Shown here: positions 8,159 to 15,569 of the stretch, one piece after another | Position numbering within the stretch: position 1 is the stretch's first letter | How the letters are laid out: each line of letters begins with the position of its first letter | The notes under the pieces: generated by a model | What the model was told of the DNA's origin: nothing | The model's database searches: none | What the model saw: the letters and a program-made list of their open reading frames with translations, nothing else | Program-made: the position numbers and the translations under genes | Origin: Jiangella rhizosphaerae | GTDB taxonomy: Bacteria > Actinomycetota > Actinomycetes > Jiangellales > Jiangellaceae | Direction: 5' to 3' | Length of the DNA: 36,282 nucleotides | Assembly: GCF_003579925.1 (NCBI RefSeq) | Contig: NZ_QUAL01000020.1 | Span: 1 to 36,282 of the forward strand

Positions 8159-8205
8159 GACAGTCACTCGACTTAGAACGTTTCTACTTTCTGAGAGTAA
8201 CTGTC
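8159..8205. promoter_or_regulatory. Nested palindromic operator upstream of the MMPL exporter
   Basis: GACAGTCACTC (8159–8169) and GAGTAACTGTC (8195–8205) are inverted arms with one mismatch. Centred between them is a smaller palindrome TAGAA-CGT-TTCTA (8174–8186). The whole lies 10–57 bases before the exporter's GTG, where its promoter must be. The inner site resembles TetR-family operators with TAGAAC/GTTCTA halves. The regulator is not in this window. Confidence 0.55.
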
Positions 8206-8310
8206 AGCTTGTGGGCGACGCAAGATCGGTCAGGATTCGAGAAGCGGCGGGTCGTGCGAGCTCCCTAGCCTGGGTCGTGTCAGTACAGGCAGCACGGGGA
8301 GGACCGGCCG

Positions 8311-8769
8311 ATGAGCACGCAGAAGTCCGGCGCGACGTACGAGGGGTTCGACGAGGCCGAGCGGGCCGCGATGAAGGAGCGGGCCAAGGAGCTGAAGAAG
8401 TCCAAGGGCGGCAAGCGCGATCCCGAGGCCGAGCTACTGGAGAAGATCGCCGAGATGCCGGAGTCCGACCGCGTGCTGGCCGAGAAGATCCACGCGCTCG
8501 TCCGGTCCGCCGCGCCCGAGCTCGCTCCGCGGACCTGGTACGGCCAGCCCGCCTACGCCAAGGGCGGCAAGGTGATCTGCTTCTTCCAGGCCGCGGCGAA
8601 GTTCGGCACGGAGTACGCGACGTTCGGGTTCAACGAGGCACCGCTGCTGGACAACGGCACGATGTGGCCGACGGCGTTCGGCCTGCGGAACCTGACCGCC
8701 GCCGACGAGGAACTGCTCGCCTCGCTGGTGAAGAAGGCGGCCGGCCAGTCGGCCGGCGCGGCGGGCTAG
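8311..8769 (+). CDS. DUF1801 domain protein
   Basis: 152 aa, preceded by GGGGAGG. It begins with GFDEAERAAMKERAKELKKSKGG, a charged helix, followed by LLEKIAEMPESDRVLAEKIHALV, APELAPRTWYGQPAYAKGGKVICFFQ and TMWPTAFGLRNLTAADE, all characteristic of the small YdhG/DUF1801 family. These are soluble proteins of about 120–150 aa with a fold related to frataxin/YjbR-like domains; their biochemical role is not settled. It is a single-gene unit whose stop codon overlaps that of the convergent M20 peptidase. Confidence 0.8.
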   Translation: MSTQKSGATYEGFDEAERAAMKERAKELKKSKGGKRDPEAELLEKIAEMPESDRVLAEKIHALVRSAAPELAPRTWYGQPAYAKGGKVICFFQAAAKFGTEYATFGFNEAPLLDNGTMWPTAFGLRNLTAADEELLASLVKKAAGQSAGAAG

Positions 8770-9908
8770 ATCTCGGCGAGCACCGCGGCGACCAGCCGGG
8801 CCCGCTCTTCCAGCGACGCGACCACGACCTGCTCGTGGACGGCGTGCGCGCCGGCGCCGCGCGGGCCGAAGCCGTCGAGCGTCGGGACGCCGAGCGACCC
8901 GGTGGTGTTGGTGTCGGCGCCGCCCGCCGCCGGTGCGCCGCCGATCCGCAGGTCGAGGGTCGCCGCGGCCCGGCGCACGGTGCCCAGCAGGGCGGCGCTG
9001 GCCTCGCCCGGTGCCCACGTCGGCCGCCGCGACATCACCTCGGCGGTCACCGCCGCGCCGGACCGGATCGGCCGCAGCGACGTCAGCCCGTCCAGCACCA
9101 CCCGCTCGGACTCGGCGTCGGCGAACCGCAGCCCGATGTCGGCGTGGGCGGCCGCCGGGACGACGTTCGTGCGTCCGCCGCCGGCGATGGTGCCGACGTT
9201 GCACAGCACGTCGCCCGGAGCGTGCCGGACGATCGAGCGGACCAGGATCAACTGGTCGACCAGCTCGTCGACGGCGGAGATGCCGGCGCCGGGATCGAGC
9301 GCGGCATGCGCCTCGACGCCCTCGACCGCCAGCCGCAGCCGGGTGCTGCCGCGCCGTCCCGACTTCAGTGAGCCGTCCGGGTGCGGCGACTCGAACCCGA
9401 GCACGGCGACGGCGTCGCGGGCGGCCTCGGCAACCAGCGCGGACGCCGTCGGGGAGCCGACCTCCTCGTCCGCCACCACGACGACGCGCACCGGCGGGCG
9501 TCCGGTGCCGCCGGCCTCACCGGCGTCGCGGGCCAGCTCGAGGGCGGCCTCCATGACGACCAGGCCGCCCTTCATGTCGTAGGCGCCCGGGCCGTGGGCG
9601 ACGCCGTCGGCGACCCGCCACGGCATCGGGCCGTCGAGCTGGCCGACCGGCCACACGGTGTCGTGGTGCCCGAGGAACAGCACCGGCGCCGCGCCCGCCT
9701 TCGCGCCCCGGCCGGGGTGCTCCATGACCAGGTGGTCGCCCCCGGGCGCGGCGACCCGGCGCACCGTCGCGCCGAGCTCGCGGTGCCGCGCCAGCAGGAC
9801 CTCGCCGAACGCGTCCAGCCGGGCGGCATCGCCGGTGGGCGTTTCGTGCCGGACGTAGCTCTCGAGCCGGTCGACCATCGCGTCGACGTCGGGTGCGGTA
9901 CCGTTCAT
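8766..9908 (-). CDS. M20-family peptidase, candidate N-acyl-L-amino acid deacylase
   Basis: 380 aa. The M20/carboxypeptidase G2 pattern is complete: GHHDTVWP (metal ligand H81), GPGAYDMKGG (bridging D111), ADEEVGS (catalytic E148, ligand E149), the E173 ligand in GFESPHPDG, and GAGAHAVHEQ near the end (ligand H355 likely). A dimerisation domain lies between about 185 and 295. It is divergent from a GNAT–SIS–racemase operon. In the N-succinyl D-to-L amino acid pathway described in Geobacillus, an M20 desuccinylase accompanies a GNAT succinyltransferase and this racemase, so that is its likely job. Glutamate carboxypeptidase activity is the alternative. A TATAGT box makes the ATG itself the predicted +1. 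Its stop shares CTAG with the convergent DUF1801 gene. Confidence 0.88.
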   Translation of the reverse strand: MNGTAPDVDAMVDRLESYVRHETPTGDAARLDAFGEVLLARHRELGATVRRVAAPGGDHLVMEHPGRGAKAGAAPVLFLGHHDTVWPVGQLDGPMPWRVADGVAHGPGAYDMKGGLVVMEAALELARDAGEAGGTGRPPVRVVVVADEEVGSPTASALVAEAARDAVAVLGFESPHPDGSLKSGRRGSTRLRLAVEGVEAHAALDPGAGISAVDELVDQLILVRSIVRHAPGDVLCNVGTIAGGGRTNVVPAAAHADIGLRFADAESERVVLDGLTSLRPIRSGAAVTAEVMSRRPTWAPGEASAALLGTVRRAAATLDLRIGGAPAAGGADTNTTGSLGVPTLDGFGPRGAGAHAVHEQVVVASLEERARLVAAVLAEI

Positions 9909-9914
9909 CTCACC

Positions 9915-9930
9915 ACTATACGTTTCGTAT
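9915..9930 (-). promoter_or_regulatory. Leaderless -10 box overlapped by a palindromic operator
   Basis: On the reverse strand TATAGT (9915–9920) puts +1 exactly at the A of the M20 ATG (9908). It overlaps a palindrome, ATACG-TTT-CGTAT (9918–9930). A repressor bound there would cover the -10. A further CGTAT half-site lies at 9979–9983, near the opposite GNAT gene, so both directions may be co-regulated. No DNA-binding regulator is encoded beside it. Confidence 0.55.
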
Positions 9931-10000
9931 CATCGTCATCGTGGTCGGCCTACGGGTTGCTCTGCGTGATTTGCGATCCGTATCTGCTCCTAGGAGGGTC

Positions 10001-10729
10001 ATGATCCCGCGCGTCGAGCGACTCACGTCCGCCGCCGACCTCGCCTCCGCCGCCCGCCTGTACCGCGAGGTGTTCGGCTACGAGGACCCCGCGCACTCGG
10101 TGAACCCGCGGCTGCTCGCGTCGCTGGCGGCCAACGGCGGCTCGGTGGTCGGCGTCCGCGGCGACGACGGTGAGCTGGTCGCGTTCGCGTACGGTTTCGT
10201 CGGCATGGACCGCGGCGAGGTCTACCACTACTCGCAGGCCGCCGTCGTCGCCGCCGGGCAGCAGGGGCGCGGGCTCGGGCGGGCGCTCAAGCGCGGCCAG
10301 CGCGAGGTCGCCCTCGCCGGCGGGCAGACCCGCATGCGCTGGTCGTTCGACCCGTCGGTGGTCCGCAACGCGCACTTCAACCTCGACGTGCTGGGTGCGA
10401 CGGGGCGGTGGTTCCGGCCGGAGTTCTTCGGGCTGCCCGACACCGACCGCATGATCGTCGACTGGGACCTCGACGACGAACGCCGCGCCCGCGAGGCCCC
10501 GGCGCCCGCCGTCCTGCCCGCCGACCTCGCCGACCCGGCCGGATGGCTGCGGCCCCGTCCGGCCGGCCCGGACACCTGGCTGCCGCTGCCGCTGACGTCC
10601 ACCCCGGAGCAGCGGCGCGAGCTGGGCGCCGTCATCGGCTCGCTGATCGCCGACGGCTCGGTCGCGACGTCCTGCGTCCGGGTCTCGACGCAGACCGGCG
10701 CCTACCGCTTCGTCCGGGCCACGCCATGA
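10001..10729 (+). CDS. GNAT-family acyltransferase, candidate D-amino acid N-succinyltransferase
   Basis: 242 aa from ATG 10001, with AGGAGGG five bases upstream. The text VAFAYGFVGMDRGEVYHYSQAAVV, AAGQQGRGLGRALKRGQRE (acyl-CoA pyrophosphate loop) and NLDVLGATGRWFRPEFFG is that of the long GNAT-like proteins of the COG3375 type. These are repeatedly found beside N-acylamino acid racemases. In Geobacillus such a protein succinylates D-amino acids from succinyl-CoA. Its stop overlaps the start of the SIS gene (ATGA), and the racemase follows, so the operon context supports that role. Exact substrate and acyl donor are inference. Confidence 0.82.
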   Translation: MIPRVERLTSAADLASAARLYREVFGYEDPAHSVNPRLLASLAANGGSVVGVRGDDGELVAFAYGFVGMDRGEVYHYSQAAVVAAGQQGRGLGRALKRGQREVALAGGQTRMRWSFDPSVVRNAHFNLDVLGATGRWFRPEFFGLPDTDRMIVDWDLDDERRAREAPAPAVLPADLADPAGWLRPRPAGPDTWLPLPLTSTPEQRRELGAVIGSLIADGSVATSCVRVSTQTGAYRFVRATP

Positions 10730-11358
10730 CCGAGCTGACCAGCCCGTCCCAGCGGTTCGGCGCCCGGCTGCAGCGGCCGTCGTCGGCGGCGGCGCTGCAG
10801 GCGCGGGTGATCGAGCAGGAGACGCGGACGCTGGCCGAGGCCTTCGAGCGGGTGGCCTCCGACGGCTCGGTGGTGGCCGCCGCGGCGACGGTGGTGGCGG
10901 CGCGGCGCCGGTTCGTCGCCGGCACCGGCAAGTCGTTCGCGTACGCGTCGCTGCTGGCCGTCGACCTGTCCGCCGGCCTGTCCAACGTCACGCTGGTCGA
11001 CGGCACGCTGGTCCGGCACCTCGACGTGCTGGCCGACGTCCGCGACACCGACGTGCTGGTGGCGGTCTCGCTGCGCCGGTACCGCCGCGAGACCGTCGCG
11101 CTGGCCGGGCGGTTCGCGGCCGCCGGCGGCACCGTCGTCGCCGTCACCGACACCGCGGCGTCGCCGCTCACCGCCGTCGCCGGGCAGTCCATCGTCGTGC
11201 CGACCGCGAGCGCCTCGTTCGCCGACTCGCCCACCGCCGTGGCCGCCGTCCTGCACCTGCTGGCCACGCTCACCACCGCCAGCGCGAAGGGTGCCCGGCG
11301 CCGGCTGGCCGAGCGCGACCGCCTCGCCCACGACCTCGACCTCTACTGGGAGGACTGA
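10726..11358 (+). CDS. SIS-domain protein, RpiR/MurR-like but without the DNA-binding domain
   Basis: 210 aa; its ATG overlaps the GNAT stop by 4 bp. RRRFVAGTGKSFAYASLLAV, DVLVAVSLRRYRRETVALAG and GGTVVAVTDTAASPLTAVAG form a sugar-isomerase (SIS) fold of the RpiR/MurR regulator type, roughly residues 55–190. Those regulators are about 280 aa and start with a helix-turn-helix of about 75 residues. Here only about 50 residues of helical, Ala/Glu/Arg-rich text precede the SIS domain, and I see no HTH. It may sense a phosphosugar or act as an enzyme or partner protein. A link to peptidoglycan-derived compounds (MurR senses MurNAc-6-P) is speculation. The racemase starts 2 bp after its stop. Confidence 0.78.
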   Translation: MTELTSPSQRFGARLQRPSSAAALQARVIEQETRTLAEAFERVASDGSVVAAAATVVAARRRFVAGTGKSFAYASLLAVDLSAGLSNVTLVDGTLVRHLDVLADVRDTDVLVAVSLRRYRRETVALAGRFAAAGGTVVAVTDTAASPLTAVAGQSIVVPTASASFADSPTAVAAVLHLLATLTTASAKGARRRLAERDRLAHDLDLYWED

Positions 11359-11360
11359 CC

Positions 11361-12482
11361 GTGCGCGTCACCCATGCGTCCCTGCACCTGGTCAGGCTGC
11401 CGCTGGTGCACCGGTTCCGCACCAGCTCGCACGCCAAGGACCACCTCGACCACATCCTCGTCCGCCTCACCGACGAGTCGGGCACGGCAGGCTGGGGCGA
11501 GATCGCCTCGCCCACCGACCCGTTCTACTCGCCGGAGACCGTCGACACCTGCTGGCTGGTCGCCGAGCGGTACCTGCTGCCGTCGCTGCTCGGGGTGCGC
11601 TGGGACGACCCCGCCGAGGTGGCCGGGCTGTGGGCGAAGGTGCGCGGCCACCAGTTCGCCAAGGCCGGCGTCGACATCGCGGCGTGGACGCTGTGGTCGC
11701 TGTCCGGCGGGGTGTCGCTGGCGACGGCGCTCGGCGGCGTCCGTTCGTCCGTGGTCGCGGGGGTGTCGCTGGGCATCGAGCCGACCGTCGACGACCTGCT
11801 CGCCGAGGTCGCCAAGCACGTCGACGCCGGCTACCCGCGGGTGAAGCTGAAGATCGCCCCCGGCTGGGACGTCGAGCCGGTGCGCGCCGTGCGGGCGGCG
11901 TTCCCGCAACTGATGCTGCACGTCGACGCGAACGGCGCCTACGGCGAGTCCGAGGACGAGGTGGCGGCACTGCGCGCGCTCGACGAGCACGGCCTGACGA
12001 TGATCGAGCAGCCGTTCGCGCCGCGGAACCTGCTCGCCCACGCCGCCCTGCAGCGCGACGTCGAGACCCCGGTCTGCCTCGACGAGTCGATCGACACGCT
12101 CGACGACCTGCGGACCGCGGTGGTGCTGGGTGCGTTGAAGGTGCTCAACATCAAGGTGTCGCGCATGGGCGGGCTCGGACCGGCGGTGGCCGCGCACGAT
12201 CTCGCGGCCGAGCACGACATCCCGGTCTGGTGCGGCGGCATGCACGAGTTCGGCGTCGGCCGCGCCGCCAACGTCGCGCTGTCCAGCCTGCCCGGCTTCA
12301 CACTGCCGTCCGACGTGTCCGCGTCGGACAAGTACTACGAGCGCGACGTCGTCACACCGCCCATCTCCGCCTCGGGCGGGGTGGTGGAGGTGTCCACCGG
12401 CCCCGGCCTCGGCCACACCGTCGACGAGGAGTTCGTCGCCTCGGTCACCGTCCGTTCGTCGACGCTCGGTGAGGAACCGTGA
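11361..12482 (+). CDS. N-acylamino acid racemase / o-succinylbenzoate synthase family (enolase superfamily)
   Basis: 373 aa from GTG, full length. The muconate-lactonising subgroup residues are all present: KLK at 162–164 (acid/base K164), metal ligands D189 (VDANGAY), E216 (EQPF) and D241 (DES), and the second base K265 (NIKVSRMGG). The GGMHEFGVGRA loop is at 292–302. This spacing closely follows the Amycolatopsis racemase/OSBS enzyme. The family is promiscuous: the same fold makes o-succinylbenzoate for menaquinone or racemises N-acylamino acids. The M20 peptidase and GNAT neighbours, and the absence of other men genes, favour N-succinylamino acid racemase. It ends 22 bp before the antitoxin gene. 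Confidence 0.88.
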   Translation: MRVTHASLHLVRLPLVHRFRTSSHAKDHLDHILVRLTDESGTAGWGEIASPTDPFYSPETVDTCWLVAERYLLPSLLGVRWDDPAEVAGLWAKVRGHQFAKAGVDIAAWTLWSLSGGVSLATALGGVRSSVVAGVSLGIEPTVDDLLAEVAKHVDAGYPRVKLKIAPGWDVEPVRAVRAAFPQLMLHVDANGAYGESEDEVAALRALDEHGLTMIEQPFAPRNLLAHAALQRDVETPVCLDESIDTLDDLRTAVVLGALKVLNIKVSRMGGLGPAVAAHDLAAEHDIPVWCGGMHEFGVGRAANVALSSLPGFTLPSDVSASDKYYERDVVTPPISASGGVVEVSTGPGLGHTVDEEFVASVTVRSSTLGEEP

Positions 12483-12486
12483 CCGG

Positions 12487-12505
12487 TAGCGCTAAAATAG
12501 CGCTA
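12487..12505 (+). promoter_or_regulatory. Double-palindrome operator and leaderless promoter of the toxin–antitoxin operon
   Basis: Two copies of the self-complementary 8-mer TAGCGCTA (12487–12494 and 12498–12505) are separated by AAA. The -10 box TAAAAT (12493–12498) spans the centre, and its +1 is the A of the antitoxin ATG (12505), which is also the last base of the second palindrome. Operator, -10 and start codon therefore occupy 21 bp. Ribbon-helix-helix antitoxins bind such paired palindromes, so autoregulation by the encoded complex is expected. Confidence 0.75.
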
Positions 12506-12741
12506 TGAGGACGATCCAGGTGCGTGAGATTCCGAATGAGGCGTACGAGACCATCCGCGAGCGGGCGCGTGCCGAGGGAAAGTCGCTGCAGTCGTACATG
12601 CGCGATCAGGTGATCGCAATGGCGGCACGCCCCACCAAGCGGGAGTCCGTCGCCGCCCTCGAGGCGGCACTCGCCAGCTACGGGCCGGCGAAGACCAACG
12701 CGTCGGCGATCGCCGGCGACGTGCACGCCGACCGTCGCTGA
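12505..12741 (+). CDS. FitA/VapB-type ribbon-helix-helix antitoxin
   Basis: 78 aa. The N-terminal MRTIQVREIPNEAYETIRER is the β-strand plus first helix of the FitA-like ribbon-helix-helix fold, and GKSLQSYMRDQVIAMAARP is the second helix. The remaining tail (VAALEAALASYGPAKTNASA) would wrap the toxin. It should bind the double palindrome over its own start and neutralise the PIN toxin. Its stop overlaps the toxin ATG by one base (TGATG), so the two are translationally coupled. The mRNA appears leaderless, with no Shine-Dalgarno. Confidence 0.85.
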   Translation: MRTIQVREIPNEAYETIRERARAEGKSLQSYMRDQVIAMAARPTKRESVAALEAALASYGPAKTNASAIAGDVHADRR

Positions 12742-13136
12742 TGGCGTTCGTCATCGACGCGTCGGCGTTGGTGTATGCCGCGATCACCAGTGCGGACCCG
12801 GCTGCGCGGCTGCGGCGCCGGCTCAGCGACGACACCGTCCACGCGCCGCATCTCATCGACGCCGAACTCGGCAACGTGCTCCGGCGCCACGTCCAGCGTG
12901 GCGATCTCACAGCGGCGCACGGCGAAGCCGTCCTCTCGGCGGCGCCCAGGCTCATCGACCATCGGTACGAGCACACCGGCGCCATCGCGACCGCCGCCTG
13001 GGCACTGCGCGACAACGTCACCTTCTACGACGCCGTCTACGTCGCGATCGCCGCGGCGCTCGACGTCCCGCTCGTGACGGCGGACCGCCGGCTCGCCAGC
13101 GCCCAGGCGTTGCCCTGCCGCGTCGAGCTTCCGTAA
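12741..13136 (+). CDS. VapC/FitB-type PIN-domain ribonuclease toxin
   Basis: 131 aa, the typical PIN toxin size. The four acidic active-site residues are in place: D6 (VIDASALV), E42 (DAELGNVL), D97 (TFYDAVYVAIA) and D115 (LVTADRRL). These bind Mg/Mn for endonuclease cleavage of RNA; known VapC toxins cut tRNA or rRNA, and this target cannot be predicted. It is coupled to the antitoxin by a one-base overlap. Intact residues suggest an active toxin rather than a decayed one. Confidence 0.9.
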   Translation: MAFVIDASALVYAAITSADPAARLRRRLSDDTVHAPHLIDAELGNVLRRHVQRGDLTAAHGEAVLSAAPRLIDHRYEHTGAIATAAWALRDNVTFYDAVYVAIAAALDVPLVTADRRLASAQALPCRVELP

Positions 13137-13168
13137 ATCGGCTGGTCAGCGGGACATCTCTGGGCTTA

Positions 13169-13216
13169 CCCCAGCGTGGAACCGGGGGATTCCCCCAGGG
13201 TGAATCGGGGGCTTTC
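13169..13216. promoter_or_regulatory. Two tandem 24-bp imperfect repeats upstream of an MMPL gene
   Basis: Units at 13169–13192 and 13193–13216 share CCCCAG, GTG and a GGGGG run followed by TT (17 of 24 positions without gaps). The junction also makes a GGGGG-ATT-CCCCC palindrome. They lie 73–120 bp upstream of the MMPL start in the 152-bp gap after the toxin gene. Tandem sites like this suit a dimeric activator or repressor; the protein is not identified. Confidence 0.45.
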
Positions 13217-13288
13217 CGGGTTACCTCGCGACGCGTGCCCGGCGAGAGTGAGACGCGACTTCACCGACTCTTGCCGACGGGACGCATC

Positions 13289-15517
13289 ATGACCACGACC
13301 CTTCCTCTCGACCGACCGCCAGCACCGACTCCGCCCTTGCCACCGCCGCCGCGCCGCGGCCTGGTCGTGCGCGTCGCCCGCTGGAGCGCCACCCACAAGT
13401 GGCTGGCCATCGTGCTCTGGCTGGCGTTCGTCGCGGCCGCGATCGTCGGCGGCGGCGCCGTCGGCACCAAGGAGGTGGAGGACGGCGAGAACGGGGTGGG
13501 CGCCTCCGCGGGCGCCGACAAGGCGCTCATCCAGGCCGACTTCGACGACCCGTTCACCGAGTCGGTGCTGGTCCGGTCCGCCGACGGCGGCGCCGTCGAC
13601 ACCGGCTCGGACGCCGTCACGACGCTCACCGCCAACCTCGCCGCCGCCCCGGGCGTGGCCGGCGTGTCCGACCCGCAGGTGTCCGAGGACGGCACCGCCG
13701 CGCTCTACGAGGTGACGCTCGACGTCCCCGAGGGCACCGACGCCGAGGAGGAGGACGCCGCCAGCGCGGCTGCCGCCGAGATCGCGGAGGTCGTCGACGA
13801 CACCGACCCGGCGCTGACGGTCGGGCAGGTCGGCGACGCGTCGCTGGGCGAAGCACTCGACCAGGTCTACGAGGACGACCTGCAGCGAGCCGAGTACCTG
13901 TCGCTGCCGGTCAGCCTGCTCATCATGCTCGTCGTGTTCGGCGCGCTGATCGCGGCCGCGGTGCCGGTGCTGCTGGCGCTGTCCTCGGTGGTCGCGGCCA
14001 TGGGGCTGTCGGCGTTCGCGTCGTACGTCGTGCCGTCCACCGACATCCTGGCCTCGGTCGTCCTGCTCGTCGGCATGGCCGTCGGTGTCGACTACTCGCT
14101 GTTCTACGTCCGCCGCGAGCGGGAGGAGCGCGAGAAGGGCCGCGGCACCATGGACGCCGTCGCGGTCGCCGCGGCGACGTCGGGCCGGGCGGTCGTCGTC
14201 TCGGGCATCGCCGTCATCATCGCGATGGCGGGCATGTTCTTCGCCGGCGAGGCGACCTTCCAGTCGCTGGCCATGGGCACCATCCTGGTCGTCGCGGTGG
14301 CCGTCGTCGGCTCCGTCACGGCGCTGCCCGCCCTGCTGGCGATCTTCGGCCGCTGGATCGACCGGCCGCGCATCCCGCTGCTGTGGCGGCTCCGTCGGCG
14401 CGACGGCGGCGAGCCGCGAGTGTGGCGCGCCGTGCTCGGCCCGGTGCTGCGGCACCCGAAGACGGCGCTGGTCGCGGGCCTGCTGGCGCTGCTCGCACTC
14501 GCCGCCCCGGCGCTCGGCATGAAGCTGTCGCAGCCCGGCATCTCCGACCTGTCCAAGGACGTGCCCGAGGTGCAGACGTACGACGCCATCACCACGGCGT
14601 TCCCGTCCGAAGGCGCCGCGCACGACATCGCCGTCTGGACGCCCGACGGCTCGCCGCTGGACACCGAGGCGGCCGACGGCGCCGTCGCCGGGCTGAGCGC
14701 GCAGCTCGCCGCCGACCCGGAGTTCGCCGCCGGCGACGGCCTGGTCGCCGAGTACTCCACCGACGGCTCCGTCGCCCGCATCGACGTGCCGGTGCCGTAC
14801 GAGCACGACGACGAGCGCGCCGAGGACTCTCTGCGGGTGCTGCGCGACGATCTGGTGCCGGCGGCCTTCGGCGGCATCGACGGCGTGGAGACGGGCGTCA
14901 CCGGGATGACCGCCGGCAACGTCGACTTCCGCGGCCTGCTCGCCGACCGGATGCCGATCGTCATCGGGTTCGTCCTGCTCATGACGATCGTGGTGCTGGT
15001 GATGGCGTTCCGTTCGCTGGCGGTGGCCCTCACCGCCGCCGGACTGAACCTGCTCTCCGTCGCCGCCTCCTACGGGCTGCTGACGCTGGTGTTCCAGAAC
15101 AGCTGGGCCGAAGGGTTCCTCGGCTTCGAGTCCACCGGCGCGATCATCACCTGGCTGCCGCTGTTCCTCTTCGTGATCCTGTTCGGCCTGTCGATGGATT
15201 ACCACGTGTTCGTCGTCAGCCGAATCCGCGAGGGCGCCAAGGCCGGCATGACGACGCGCGAGGCGGTCCGCACCGGCATCATCCGCTCCGCCGGCGTGGT
15301 CACCAGCGCCGCCGTGGTCATGGTCGCCGTGTTCTCGATCTTCGCGACGCTGGGCGCCATCGACTTCAAGCAGATGGGCGTGGGCCTGGCCGCGGCGATC
15401 CTCATCGACGCGACCATCGTCCGGGCCGTGCTGCTGCCGTCGATCATGGTGCTGCTGGGCGAGCGCAACTGGTGGCTGCCGAAGCCCCTGCACAAGCTCC
15501 CGGCGCTCGAGCACTGA
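13289..15517 (+). CDS. MMPL/RND-family membrane exporter (second copy)
   Basis: 742 aa from ATG 13289. This start gives a proline-rich cytoplasmic tail (PLDRPPAPTPPLPPPPRRG) and then the first membrane segment, WLAIVLWLAFVAAAIVGGG. An extracytoplasmic domain rich in Asp/Glu follows, then membrane helices with GMAVGVDYSLFYVRREREER, a second loop, and helices with LFGLSMDYHVFVVSRIREGA. These two sequences are the MMPL signatures. It is not a close duplicate of the exporter at 5953–8148. Cargo unknown. An upstream in-frame ATG at 13235 would add 18 residues without hydrophobic or family support. No strong ribosome binding site is seen; a strong terminator follows the stop. Confidence 0.92.
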   Translation: MTTTLPLDRPPAPTPPLPPPPRRGLVVRVARWSATHKWLAIVLWLAFVAAAIVGGGAVGTKEVEDGENGVGASAGADKALIQADFDDPFTESVLVRSADGGAVDTGSDAVTTLTANLAAAPGVAGVSDPQVSEDGTAALYEVTLDVPEGTDAEEEDAASAAAAEIAEVVDDTDPALTVGQVGDASLGEALDQVYEDDLQRAEYLSLPVSLLIMLVVFGALIAAAVPVLLALSSVVAAMGLSAFASYVVPSTDILASVVLLVGMAVGVDYSLFYVRREREEREKGRGTMDAVAVAAATSGRAVVVSGIAVIIAMAGMFFAGEATFQSLAMGTILVVAVAVVGSVTALPALLAIFGRWIDRPRIPLLWRLRRRDGGEPRVWRAVLGPVLRHPKTALVAGLLALLALAAPALGMKLSQPGISDLSKDVPEVQTYDAITTAFPSEGAAHDIAVWTPDGSPLDTEAADGAVAGLSAQLAADPEFAAGDGLVAEYSTDGSVARIDVPVPYEHDDERAEDSLRVLRDDLVPAAFGGIDGVETGVTGMTAGNVDFRGLLADRMPIVIGFVLLMTIVVLVMAFRSLAVALTAAGLNLLSVAASYGLLTLVFQNSWAEGFLGFESTGAIITWLPLFLFVILFGLSMDYHVFVVSRIREGAKAGMTTREAVRTGIIRSAGVVTSAAVVMVAVFSIFATLGAIDFKQMGVGLAAAILIDATIVRAVLLPSIMVLLGERNWWLPKPLHKLPALEH

Positions 15518-15525
15518 GCCACCGA

Positions 15526-15562
15526 ACCGAGGGCCGTCCGCACGACGCGGGCGGCCCTCGGT
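15526..15562. terminator. Strong bidirectional hairpin between convergent genes
   Basis: Arms 15526–15541 and 15547–15562 form a 16-bp stem (one G·T pair) around the 5-base loop ACGAC; the outer 11 bp are ACCGAGGGCCG/CGGCCCTCGGT. It sits 9 bp after the MMPL stop and 8 bp from the stop of the opposing gene. No T-tract is present, as is common in high-GC actinobacteria. Confidence 0.85.
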
Positions 15563-15569
15563 CCGATGG

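Noticed and set aside
11361-12482. Calling the enolase-superfamily gene menC
   Set aside because: The family does both reactions. No menaquinone gene is adjacent, while M20 and GNAT genes fit the acylamino acid role, so the symbol was withheld.
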